Source: Paraphysoderma sedebokerense
Taxonomy: Eukaryota > Blastocladiomycota > Physodermatomycetes > Physodermatales > Physodermataceae
NCBI GenBank assembly: GCA_025602915.1
Contig: JAHLJZ010000013.1
Span: 248,001-312,000, forward strand
Length of the DNA: 64,000 nucleotides
Direction: 5' to 3'
The notes under the pieces were generated by a model. It searched no databases. It saw nothing but the letters and a program-made list of their open reading frames with translations, and was not told where the DNA came from. The translations under genes were made by a program, and so were the position numbers. Positions 14,808-26,093 of this stretch are shown here, in pieces; position 1 is the stretch's first letter; the number at the start of each line of letters is the position of its first letter.

Positions 14808-15003
14808 AGTCACAATGAAGTTATTTATGGATTAAAATGTGGAGATAGTGCAAGATAATTTGGGATGTGGAAAGGAGTGGATAATGGAACAGTGAAACGG
14901 AACGGCCTTTAATTCACCTCAACAGCCCAAAAAGGGACCTCGTCCACCGCATCGAATCAACGCTACATCTTTACCGTCGTCGATTACGCTCACATCATAC
15001 AGT

Positions 15004-16332
15004 ATGAACACTAATCCTGGCCCTCAACTTCCTGGCCCTCCCGGAAATGGTCCTCCAATAGGGGGTCCTCCCGGCGGTCCTCCTGGGGGTCCTCCTGGGG
15101 GTCCTCCTGGGGGTCCTCCTGGTGGTCTTCCTGGGGGTCCTCCCGGTGGTCCTCCTGGTGGTAAGTATAGAGACAAATTTTCGACCAAAACAAAAAATAT
15201 TCACATTTAACGTTGCAATCTCGGTATGAAGGTCCCGTTCGTCCGCCACCAGGCGCTGCACCTCCCGGTGGTATGCCGCCAGGACAAGGTCCGGGACCGC
15301 AAAACCCTGGAGCGCCAATGCCGCCCGTCACCATTCCCGACACATCGAAACTCCCCTTCTGTCAGCCATGGGTACATTCAAAACCACTTTGATCTTCTAG
15401 CGTTGCGCTGAATCACACTAAAACTGTCTATGTTCTAGCAACCGAGTGCACAAGTTCTTGGAGCTCAAATGCCCCCATTTTTCATTTATGGATGCGTGCA
15501 ATCAGCTAATGGTTAGTTATTTATGGGCGATAAATTACGGAATGCCTGAAAACTATATTAATTTATCAATTACTTCATGTAGGATTCATATGTGATAGTT
15601 CAGCTCAGCCAAGTCAAAGTCCGACATGTAATATTCCGAATTGGAACAATGGATGTACGTGACTATGTTTAACCAATCTTCTAATGCGACATCAAGTAGA
15701 TGACTGACAACCTTGTTTTCACTTTGTTAATTTTGTCTCTTACAATTGTACGGTTCTGTTTCCGCAAAACGCTGCAGGTGTGAAGCAACCTTACGGCGTT
15801 CCCTTACCTCCAACTGCAGGAGGTACTCCGACCAGTCTTCAATTATGGGGTGAGTGTCCCTGCCGTCAAAATCTGCCATGTAATCTAAATTAACACAGTG
15901 TGAAAATCATTGTAGGATGTACTGGTCCAACTAATAATCTTCAGCAACTTCGATGCCGAGCTGATAGCGCAACGACGGATCCAGCCAGGCGGGGACCCGT
16001 TGGCGCCGATATACAATGTTTAAGTGGTTAGTCATACAATTACCATGTTTCCCTTGCCTCAACGATCGCCCCACATTGAACCTCTTCTTTCTAGCCCCAC
16101 CTCCAAATACTGCCTCACCCGAACCAAGCCCAACAGAGGACGTGGATAAAGCGTCATCTGGATCACACTCGCATAATATCGACGGATCAACGATCACACT
16201 GACCTATTTTGTCTCGGTGTGTATTTCACTCTCTCTCTCATGTTTCGGTTTTATTATGGAATACTCAAGATACTGACTGTTATACTTTAGCTTCTGACCG
16301 TTGTCACTTCCCTTCTGGGCTTCATGTACTAA
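15004..16332 (+). CDS. Gly-Pro repeat, Cys-containing, probably surface-anchored protein
   Basis: Eight exons (15004-15160, 15232-15371, 15439-15511, 15583-15654, 15778-15849, 15916-16026, 16095-16216, 16291-16332) give 262 residues. The N-terminal third is GPP/GGPP repeats. The middle holds a set of spaced Cys (PFCQPW, IYGCV, FICDSS, PTCNIPNWNNGC, LWGCTG, RCRAD, IQCLS), suggesting a disulfide-bonded extracellular domain. The C-terminus has a Ser/Pro-rich spacer and a final hydrophobic stretch (STITLTYFVSLLTVVTSLLG) with a very short end, as in GPI-attachment signals. I see no signal peptide at the first ATG, and no upstream exon that would supply one, so the N-terminus may be incomplete. I do not recognise the family. 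It is divergent from the KH gene, with 196 bp between starts. Confidence 0.72.
15061..15160 (+). repeat. 12-bp coding minisatellite (GGPP units)
   Basis: A run of about eight near-identical 12-bp units, consensus GGTCCTCCTGGG with silent changes, encodes Gly-Gly-Pro-Pro repeats (one unit has Leu for Pro). The array ends at the splice donor of exon 1, so length changes would keep both frame and junction. Confidence 0.85.
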
Positions 16333-17596
16333 GTCCAATGGTTTCGATGTGACAGTAAGATACCATCGGGACTGAATGCCATAGATTTACGACACGAAGC
16401 GTGGGTATTGTAGTTAAATATAGTGATTTTATTGTTCATGCTCAGCTGAAAAACAAAAACAAAGAAAAATACCATAAATAGATGAAAATATATTATCAAC
16501 CATTTAAAAAGGTTAGACCCGCCGACACCGATTTTCCTTGCACTTTTCGCATTTTGAGCGCAGATAATCAAACCGGCCATTTTATCGTTCTTACGAACCA
16601 AGCGTCTGCTCTCATATTCGAACCAAAAAAGAATATGATACATCCGACGCAAATGTGTTATGTTGCATTGCAGTCTCTGTAAATTTGCCAACTTCCACCT
16701 ACAAACTTACGTTTACTACGGCTCGAGTACTTATCAAATGCTACATTCACCGTGTGATAAATGATAAGTATGTTAATCTCGAATGTTTATCTGTATAGAT
16801 TATATCTTATGTTCTAGAAGTAGATACTATTATTGTGTGCATTAAAGAGTGTGACTGTCACAAAGAGCAAGGGTCTTAACCCACATTTAATTCAGCGCTT
16901 CATCCGGATGGATAGTATTAAATGTGAGTTTAGAAATAAATAATTTCGAGCGAAATTTTCAAGTGACATATGAATTTCAACTCCGGAACAGGGAAGATAC
17001 TGAGACCTACCGGGAAGGTTTTATGTATGCTGTCTCTTACTCTCTTCCTTGTATCGCTTTAATTTACCTTTGGAAAGTCAAATTCAATCTCGCTTTCTCG
17101 TCTGGTCTGGAGACTGAAGACTCTCGCGGCTCGCCTGGCAAGATTTGTGATGTGCAGTACAAAAGCGCAGAAGAATATCATGCAAATCAAGGAGGGAACG
17201 CGTCCGCCGTCGACATCTGCTCTAGTTCTAACCTCTAGGTCGCACTCGATAAGACGCGGCGGACTTGACACTAGGAGACACATCAACCCCATCTCTATCG
17301 AGAATTTGACCACCTAATGCTAGTCAAAGTGGAATAATGTATTAATTAAATTGTAGCAGTCGGACATAGAAAAATCGCAGACAAAATGAGAGTATAAAAC
17401 ATTTGGACATAGCCATAAACGTAATCTAACGAAGTTTAAAGGAAAGAAGGAACTTGCAATAAAACAATGAAATGCTAGTAAGTTCGACTGACGAAAAAGC
17501 AATAACGAAAGCGCAAGTTCGGCTAATAGCATGAGCAATGAAACAGTAAGAGTCTGCTATTCAAGCGCCGACTTATCCGTCTCCTTCACACTGGCT
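16333..17596. other. Convergent intergenic, about 1.26 kb
   Basis: This separates the stops of the Gly-Pro repeat gene and the seven-TM gene. Short open frames exist, but they begin without ATG or lack protein-like composition. The only structure I see is an imperfect 14-bp inverted repeat at 16878-16930. Confidence 0.5.
16878..16930. repeat. Imperfect inverted repeat, 14-bp arms
   Basis: Arms 16878-16891 (AACCCACATTTAAT) and 16917-16930 (ATTAAATGTGAGTT) pair at 13 of 14 positions around a 25-nt spacer. It could form a hairpin in a 3' transcript or be chance. I see no target-site duplication that would mark a mobile element. Confidence 0.4.
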
Positions 17597-18763
17597 TTAC
17601 TCCTTAGTATTCTTACGAAGGCATTGAAGTTTGAAACCTGTGTACATCATTAGAAAAGGAGTTCGTCTGAACATGTACGAGATATACATGGCGAAGCAAA
17701 AGAGGCAAGCGATGATTGAAAACTCGGGAATCTGAGAAACAAATTGTAGGAAGAAAATGATACAACTAACAATTGAGGTGGCAACCGTAATGTACATTGA
17801 TTTCGTGAACTGGTGTATCATATTTTGAAATCGCGAATTATCTCCCGTACCTGAACGCGCTTGTTCATCTGCGGTATCAGTCGTGGTTTGGGTTCCGGTT
17901 TTGAGTTGTTTTTGAGATACATTTTTAACATTAGACCCCGATTGACCAGCTCCGGAACGGTCAAAGGGAACAGAGGAAGCTCCTCCAGCCTTTTGAGTCG
18001 TCAAAGCCGTTTTGACTTTTTGCCATTCCTGTCCAATCTGGTATAACTTGATTAGGGTTATTAGATAAACAAATCCATCGATAGTCAAATAAACTGGGTA
18101 GAAATGGTGTTGGAAGCCTAACAAAATTCTGACGCCCTTTGACGACAACGTGAATTGTTAGCATGTCTGCAAGGATGTGTGAAGCAAGAAGCTAACGTGA
18201 TGATTAATTAGCTACTGTACCTTGGGACAGCGTCTATTCCATGCGGTAATCCAGGCGAATATTGTATAAATGAACAAAACACCGGTCGACCCAAAGAAAG
18301 TCCATTTTAAAAATTTGCTCCAATCTTTATACCCTTCTGCCGACTTTATACTTCCGGTCTGCACGTTCCAAATAACGAAACTATGGTATATTCCCCCTAA
18401 AGTCATTAAAAGCTGATAAATCGACAACAAAACCTCTGCACCGACGAGGCCAAAGCAGTTCACTTCTTCGTTCGGTTCATGACCTTCGCTAAAAATCGAG
18501 TTCAACTTTCCCAGGGAGAAACCAAAGAGCCAGAAATAGCAGGATATGCACTGTAAGACAGAGATGACAAGGAATGCATAGGTTGTCTATCAAATAAATC
18601 TGTTAAAATTGAATTCAGTGTATACGAAAAGGTTGGTGGTTGTTACCCGACGAGTCAAGGTATTTTCAATTCTGGTGGCACCAGGACGAAATACCAACCA
18701 GAATTCGAATAACAGGACTAAAGTAAAGAGGGGAACGGCTAATATCGATGTTAGATAATTCAT
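17597..18763 (-). CDS. Seven-TM membrane protein, family unknown
   Basis: Minus-strand exons 18763-18647, 18586-18221 and 18136-17597 give 340 residues. Seven hydrophobic segments lie at about residues 3-25, 40-62, 84-108, 131-152, 165-190, 265-290 and 293-312. A long polar Ser/Thr/Gln loop sits between TM5 and TM6 and the tail is short and basic. This is the topology of a G-protein-coupled or TOM1/THH1-like receptor, but I see no defining motif and make no family call. Intron 2 has a TGCTAAC branch-like motif followed by acceptor CAAAG, which keeps the frame into GVRILLGF. The 1.4-kb upstream region is shared with a divergent RS-domain gene. Confidence 0.75.
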
Positions 18764-20137
18764 GATGGGTTGATTAACGAATCTGTACGATGAATGCTAA
18801 GGATACACAGGAGTACTCAATATATATAACGCGGAAGAGTGGGAGGAGCCTTAATCATGTGGAATAAAATGTACAGGCGAGCTGGCGGTTGGCCCTTCTG
18901 ACTGGCAAAATGGAAACAAAATACGAGAGGGATGGCACTAGGGGAAAAGCAGAAAATCTTCATACAATAATTACAGGGGCTCAAGAATGTCGTGCCTTGT
19001 CGTGCTCACAGGATTCGTCATTCGAGAATTGAGAGACGTGAGAGCTGTAAAGTATAATAGTGCGCCACGATATATGAAGTGAACAATGAATTACGGTTTG
19101 GCTCCCCTCGCTTCCGGCTCGCCTCAGGAATTTCAAATTGGCATATCCACAGTATTCTCAGCAAATATAACAAACGCAGATTCCCGCATTTACAGAACGC
19201 CAACAGGGAGAATAGTAAATAAGCCAGGGTAGCAAATGCGAATTACATGTAATTCAAAAAGGAGCAACTCGTCGGAATGTTGGTGACTGCTGTTCCAAAA
19301 ATCTAGATTCCGCGTCACGTGTGTCCCGGTTGGCGACCGGCCTGGATGAGGTTTGGATGTCACTGACGTCACGGGCAGCTTCACGTGATTCAGGGGAAGA
19401 GAGCGTGCCGGGCCAGCTGAATAGGGCGGAGAAACAGCTGGAACATTTCTGGCAGGGCTACATTACCGCTACATTATTTCCGGATTGTTCGTCCTGGATA
19501 ATTGCATTCCCAAAAGCACTTCCAGACTGCGGTGATGAGTGAGCCCACACCTGCCCAGACCTCTTGATATTGATAACGTATGATGAATGGTAGAGGGGAC
19601 TGAGAGGGGTAATGAATCTGTATGAATATTGTAATGCGCTATAACAGTGACTACGAACACATTCATATTTGACAAGGCTCTTGACATCTCTCCGGACTCA
19701 TCTAACGCACTGTGTAGGTTTACAACTAGAACCTCCGAGGGACTCCGAGGGAGTTGATAGATATTGACTACACTACCCCTTGCACGTAACATGCAGTCCA
19801 CTCATGTCATGGTGACCGCAGTCTAGAATTCAGGGCAGGACCTCGTTCTTCGAGTTGTCGGCAAAATATTCTGCATAATTGCACATTACGCTATACTCCG
19901 AATCTGCAGAGCGAGTCCTCTTATCTGCAGAGAGCCTATAATTTTTTCTGCGGCGGTTGCAAAATATTGAAAATAGACAGCCGCACCAAAATTCATCCAT
20001 TATATTCATTTATCGAACCCGCGTTGAGTGAATGTAACGAGCGATAGCTGTTGTTATGGCAACGCTCAGGTGACCTGTATCATTCCCCGCAGACTGAATC
20101 CGTTTAATGGTGATGACGATCATACAGAGTGCGTAAC
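18764..20137. other. Large divergent promoter region, about 1.37 kb
   Basis: This separates the starts of the seven-TM gene (-) and the RS-domain gene (+). No convincing coding sequence is present. TATA-like ATATATATAA lies near 18820 on the seven-TM side. The middle holds a cluster of palindromic transcription-factor sites, listed separately. Confidence 0.55.
19316..19387. promoter_or_regulatory. E-box / CRE / E-box cluster
   Basis: CACGTG at 19316-19321, TGACGTCA at 19364-19371 and CACGTG at 19382-19387 are three perfect palindromes within 72 bp. They match bHLH (Cbf1/Pho4/USF-type) and bZIP (CREB/ATF-type) consensus sites. Function is inferred from the motifs and their placement in a divergent promoter. 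Confidence 0.5.
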
Positions 20138-23100
20138 ATGACCACTCCGGACATGTCAGATCCTTCATCAAATAATGATCAGGCGAAACATACTCAGTTC
20201 GACGATGTCCCCGCCAGCTTAAAGGACGCCGACATTCCTTCGCAATCAGGTCTTGAAGTCGACGTCGATGTTGATTACTCAATGGAAACACTGGCCACCG
20301 ACGAGGCAACAATATCGAGTAATGATGGTGCGTTAGGAATAACGGAACAGGTATCAGAACAAGAAAGGGTATTTACTAGCGAACATGACTTAGATCCAAA
20401 CAATGAGGACCAGACTATTGTTGATGGAGTGGACGATAGTGTTGCTGAATCATCGACGAACGAAAAGAATATCAGCACAGCAGCTAATTCTGATTTTACA
20501 AATTTACCTTCAAGGCCCCCATCCCACCATTCTCATCAGAGGAGATACCACAATCAAAATCATCATCATGGAGGTCGTCACAATAACTTTAGGCCTTATC
20601 AATACAATAATCGCCCTCACTATCAGCACAACAGACCATTTCAACGACACCGTGGTAATCGGCCTCCGCGACCATTTCCTCGGCCGCCGTTCCCCCCTCA
20701 GCAAATGATACCATTTCCCCATCCAAATTATCCCCGCCCGGACCCGTCGCATTTTCAACATACCTTTCCAGCACCCCCGAATCGACCCCCCATGATGAAT
20801 CGACCGCATCAGAACCTCCACACATCCACTCCGTCATTAAATCCAAGTATACCAAATCAGGGTCCGTTTTTAGTTCCGCCTCAAGGGGGTTCCATGCTAT
20901 CGTTTCCGCAGCATCTACCAATGCAAACATCATCTATGGTACCCACAAATTTCCAAAATCAAACTATGAAATGGGCTCAACAACCTCCTCAGCAACATCC
21001 GAGCATGATATCGATGAATTCAATGCCGACGATGCCGATGGGCATGGGCATGTATCCAGCTATGAATATGATGATGACCGTTCAAGGTATATTGTTTTGA
21101 TTCTTAGAATGGAGCGTTGCCTGTTGTCTCAACGTGCATTATTTTTCTACAGCGCCATCGACACCTATTACGGGAATGCCAATGTCAGCCGGAACAAACG
21201 CTATGTTTTATCCCGTCCCAAATGCTTCAATGCAGATGCCGACCTCTGTTGCAATCAGCCAGGCGGGTTCGGTCATTCCTATTCCGCAAATTGCCAGGAC
21301 TGGATCAGCAATAACATCAACTGCCGCCCAATCTACTTCATTGGTAAATCAAACAAGCGTATCATCATCGGAACCGGGGAAAAAAGTTGACACTACGAAG
21401 TCAGTATCAGCTTCCAAGGAATTGACAGTATCTTCGACCAAGATGGACAACGTTCCGATTAAAGACGCGACCCGATTGCTGGAACTTATCTCTTCCCTTC
21501 CTCATGTTTACGTGCGACTTTCAATTTTGAAAACCTTCTTCCAACAAAATTATCAATATGTTCCTAAATTTAATATAACATCGTACGTTAAATCATCGCC
21601 CGATAAGTATCATTACCTAGTAGTTAGGTCCGATTTGCAACTTGTATCGACTGTAAAGAAATTAAAACAGGTCAAGAAAACGCCACCGGAAAGTGTACAG
21701 CAGCGATTGCAAATTCTGTTTACACCCGGAACATTCAGTGTACAGTTTGTGTTTAAAATGTATAAAGATGTATATGGAGAGTTTTTAGGGGACGACAGTC
21801 TCACAGGAGAATCTAGTGAGATTGAGGACACATCGGTTATTGATGGGAAAAAGTTGCTCCAGAAAAGATCAGATTATCTTTCGAGTCTGGATGTACCGAA
21901 TTGGAGTATCAACGCAGACGACGACGTTGTCACTGTCGGAAAAGGCAACTGGATGTCAGATAGAAAGTGGGGTGACGATTGGTTGGATTATGAATCAGAA
22001 GAAGAGAAGCCAGTACCTAAGAAAACGAAAGCTAAGCAAGGCAGGAAAAGAGCTAAAGCGGAGGAAGCGGAAGTCGTCGCAGAAGAAGTCAAGCCGGACG
22101 TGACTATTTCGAAGGTGGAAAAGAAATTCGGTAAGCCAGATCGGTCTACTGGCAAAATGAAAATTGAAATCAAGCTGGCCCAACCTATCAAACCTCCGGA
22201 ACCTAAACCCAGCCCTCCGAAATCACCTAGTTCACCGTCACCTTCACCACCAAGAAAACAAAGGCGACCTTCGACTCCAGATTTACCTGTACGCGAAAAT
22301 GTCCGTGGAAGGTCTCCTCGGAAGTCGGATCGACGATCACGGTCTGTTCGAAGCAAGGAAAGGAAAAAAGAAAAAGCGAAGGAACCACAAAAACTTGAAT
22401 CACAGAAAGCCGAAGATTTGGATTTAGAAGAAGGCGAAATTGTCGAATCTGAATCCGAATCATCCTATTATTCTGATCACTCCTATTCTGACTCTCGTCG
22501 ACGCTCTTACCGTTCCAGAAAACGTCAACGATCCTATTCTCCATCTTATTCCCGCTCTCGCTCACGTTCGAGATCTCCGTATCGATCACACAGGGACAGT
22601 GATTACCATTATTCCCGATCTCGTAGGAGGTCCGAACGTGGCAGTCGAGACTACAGAGACTACGAACCAGAGGATGAATATTACCACGATTCAAGTTATT
22701 CTCGAAGGCGGAAAGATCATTATAGTCCTGTTCGCAAAGATCGAGTATCCTATGACGATGCTGATCCGTCTGCGGATCGTTATAGGAGTGATCGGACAAG
22801 AAGGGAATCTGTGTCCCGGAAAATTGAAGATGACAGAGAAAAGAATGACGAACCAGTTTATAAGAAACCTAGGATTGATGATATGGCTGAAGAGGATAAG
22901 GTACTAGAAATTATTGTTGAAGAAGAAATTACACAGGACAGTTCGAGCAAGGATGAAACGATGAATGAGGTTGTAGTATTGGAAAATGACAATCAAACGG
23001 AAGACTCGAAAGACGAAAATGAAGGGGCACTTCCAAAAGACGTCGAAATGGAAGATAATCCAAAAGTAGCTCAAGAATCCGAGCAAACGATGACAGTACT

Positions 23101-23215
23101 TTCCGGTATAGAGAATTTAGATGATAATGTTGATAACGATGAGGTGAACGCATCGGAAGTCACTGAAGAGCCAAAGGAGATTTCCGTGAATGATGGGGAC
23201 TCAACTGAAAAATAA
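20138..23215 (+). CDS. Large RS-domain, His/Pro-rich nuclear protein
   Basis: Two exons (20138-21086 and 21153-23215) give 1003 residues. The order is: acidic N-terminus; a His/Asn/Arg-rich then Pro/Met-rich region (about 125-330); a compact, probably folded region starting near DATRLLELISSLPHVYVRL and ending near the acidic EEEKPVPKK (about 420-620); a Pro-rich linker with KSPSSPSPSPPRK; a clear RS domain (YSPSYSRSRSRSRSPYRSH); and a long acidic tail. RS domains mark splicing or mRNP proteins in the nucleus. I do not recognise the folded region. The gene has one intron while its neighbours have many. The start is the first ATG, four codons after an in-frame non-ATG opening. Confidence 0.8.
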
Positions 23216-23403
23216 TATACTGTGTGCTGTAATAAGTCCAAAACGTTGTTATTATATCGAATATATATTTCGCCTACAGACTGACATCTTGAGAATTATT
23301 GGGTTATATCAATTTAACTTTATCTGGTCCAACAACAGAAACAGAAACCAATAATACAGTGCAGAGGACAATCAACCTTTTTCAGATCGTTCTACAGTGA
23401 AAA

Positions 23404-25624
23404 CTATGCACTTGCAGACATGCCATCCAGATCCGTCTTTTCCGACGTTTTCCCAGATTTCAAAATGTCCATGCCGTCAACTATTTGAGCATCGGTGTTT
23501 TTACGACTTTCACGATGGTATTCAATCATGACAGGTTTCTCAGGCATCACGATTAAAGTCGTGTAATCACTCTTTGGGAACTTTTGTCCGGCAGCGAATT
23601 TGAAAGAATCGAATTCTTTAATGAAAGTAGCGAGAATAGTTTTGAGTTGGATGTAAGCGAACGGTTCACCAATACAGCGATGACGACCTAAAAGCAAGTG
23701 ATTGGTTAAAACCGCATTGACCGACATCCGCCAGAGAATAAGAGATGCTCACCTGCACCGAAAGGCAAATAGTGACTTCTGGCGCTACCTCCTACGATAC
23801 CAAAGCCATAGTCCAAGCCTTGTTCTTTTTCCTTCTTCAATAAATCGTCCATCTTTTCATCAGTCTTAATCCATCTGTACGGGTCAAATTTTGTGGCATT
23901 GGTATATACGGATTCGTCCAATTGTGACACGGCGGGGGAAGCGCCGAGATAATGACCTTTCGGAATGACGTAACCTTGATAATGGATGTCTTCCATGACT
24001 TTGCGAATGATCATGATAATTGGGGGACGAAGACGCAGAGTTTCGCGGATAACTGAGTCAAGGAGGACTTGTTTGAGAATGACGGGAGAATCATTTCAGC
24101 AACACGGCGAGGTTTCAGTCGGAAAGTTAAACAATACAAACCCATCTGTTTCAACTTATCAAAGGTTATGCCGTCTCTATTTTCACCTAAAACTTCCTTC
24201 TGCTCCTTAATCAAGTCTTGTCTATTATTGTAAGAAAGAGGGGTCAATGTAAAACCGACAGAAAACAAAACAACCTTTGAATAACTCACACGACATTAGG
24301 ATTCTCCGCTAAAAATGACAATGCCCAAGTGCTAGTGGTTGATGAAGTATGTTGGCCAGCCATAAGAAGGGCGATCATCAGATTTGCAGCTTCTTTATCC
24401 GAGCAAGCTCTTCCATTCTTGTATTCAGCCGAACTCATAAGATGTTGAAGAACATCATTATTATCCTTAGAGAGAGAAACGGACCGACATCAGTTAACAA
24501 AGAGCGAATAACCACAAATTAGGAATTGTGGCGCCGCTTATCCGCAGACAAGCAAAAACCCTTACCATGTTCCCAGACTTCCTTCTTTCCTCAATGATGC
24601 TACGAAACAAGTCATGCATTTTTTTATGAGCAATGTCCCGCTTTTTGTAGCTAGCCAATGGTAACCATTCAAATAAAAGATTGATAGGTTGGAACCCCCC
24701 ATCCAAATCGAGATACAGTTGAGCGACAGTTTCATCAAGTTTAGAACGGACTTCTTTTCCCATAAGACAACGAGAAGCGGTCATAATCGTCAATTCTGCC
24801 ATGGCTTTTGCAAGCTCGGCGGTACCGGTCACTCCCTTCCATCGACTTGAAAATGCACAGCAAGGCGGGATAGGTTAGCAAAATAGGCAACTATATCTAG
24901 CACGAGGAAAAAATGTTAAAATCGATTTATCTTACCTGAGATAATGGACGGTCTCTTCTTCGATGTAAGAAACATAAGACCGCAGGTTATCAATAGATAA
25001 AGCGCCTTTAATAAATCTATGTGTAGGGGAAATAGCATATCGGTCAGTATGGATTACTGACCTTATATGATTATGAGACTTGCTCTCGAAATCTGAAGTG
25101 CGGTCAAGCAATCCTGAAAATTTGAAAAAGGAACTCCATAGTGAAGTCGCGTTCATGATCACAAACCTTTTTTGTTCCATCAAAACAGCGTTATTAACAT
25201 CGTAAACGACGTCTTCTCCGAAAACAGGTTTTGTCAAGGTTCTGTAAGCCTCTTCGGCGGAGACATTTGCTAATTTTGCGTTGAACAGAAAATTATTTCC
25301 ATCGGGCCCCAATACATAGGTCATTTCTCTACCAAACATGGTAAACGTAAAAATGGGACCGTATTTTTCTTTAGCATTTTGAAGGAACTTGATTGGTTCC
25401 ATTCCCATGGTAACCATAGACCCGATGAATGGGACGAGATGTGGAATATGGGGCGGGAGCGCATGGGATTTTTGTGCGCTCGAAGATATGTACTGGTAGA
25501 TAAAGAGCGGGATGAGAAGCAAGGCAGAGGATAGCAAGAGCGGAGAGACACCGAGGGAGGTTGACAGTGAGATAACAGGTTGCGGCAAATACGTTGCCAG
25601 AAGGATAGATAGTTGCGATGACAT
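23404..25624 (-). CDS. ERG11: Lanosterol 14-alpha-demethylase (CYP51)
   Basis: Minus-strand exons 25624-25167, 25016-24936, 24845-24566, 24465-24290, 24221-24142, 24067-23753 and 23687-23404 give 557 residues. It is an ER-membrane P450 of ergosterol synthesis, with an N-terminal membrane anchor (LLLSSALLLIPLFIYQYI). Motifs are I-helix AGQHTSSTT, K-helix ETLR, and the heme loop FGAGRHRCIGE split by the last intron. The Tyr-rich substrate region and FTFTMFGREMTYVLGPDG are typical of CYP51, the azole target. A 30-residue polar C-terminal extension after MIEYHRESRK is longer than usual. An in-frame ATG at 25681 would add 19 residues. Confidence 0.95.
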
Positions 25625-26093
25625 TGTGGCAGAAGAAATGTGTTGTTTGGGCCTTGATGTGATAAAAGAGGGAATAAACAAACACTGATGTCGACTGGCG
25701 CGCAGCGGGACTGAATTGATACGCCGATGTAATCACTACACCGCTTAGAAGCACAGGCACAATGTCAGAGTCCAAAGATAAACACTACAAATGAAGGTGT
25801 GAAATGCAGAATGTCGACTCTCAAGGGGAGGGAAGTCAATCTCACATCCGCAACATACAAAAACTGTTGAATTCTGCGTCACAATAACATCAGCGAGGTG
25901 ATTGTCAACACTCGGCGAATCCACATTCTTCCATCACGCGCTATCTCAACTCCGATACATCTGATAGCAAAGCAATGTTTAAGAAAATCTTCAATTTTTT
26001 TTTTTTGGTTATTGTTATATCTGTTCATAATCATCCTATTTGTCCGCGGCACTATCTAGACATCGCCAATATACAATTCCAAAACTAAGAGTC
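25625..26093. other. Intergenic, about 0.47 kb
   Basis: This holds the CYP51 promoter and PAN3 3' end. A T-tract sits near 25990-26005. I find no clear sterol-response element by eye and no coding sequence. Confidence 0.5.

Noticed and set aside
16924-17238. Plus-strand 104-codon open frame in the convergent gap
   Set aside because: It begins at GTG with no ATG until well inside, and its composition is unlike the neighbouring proteins.
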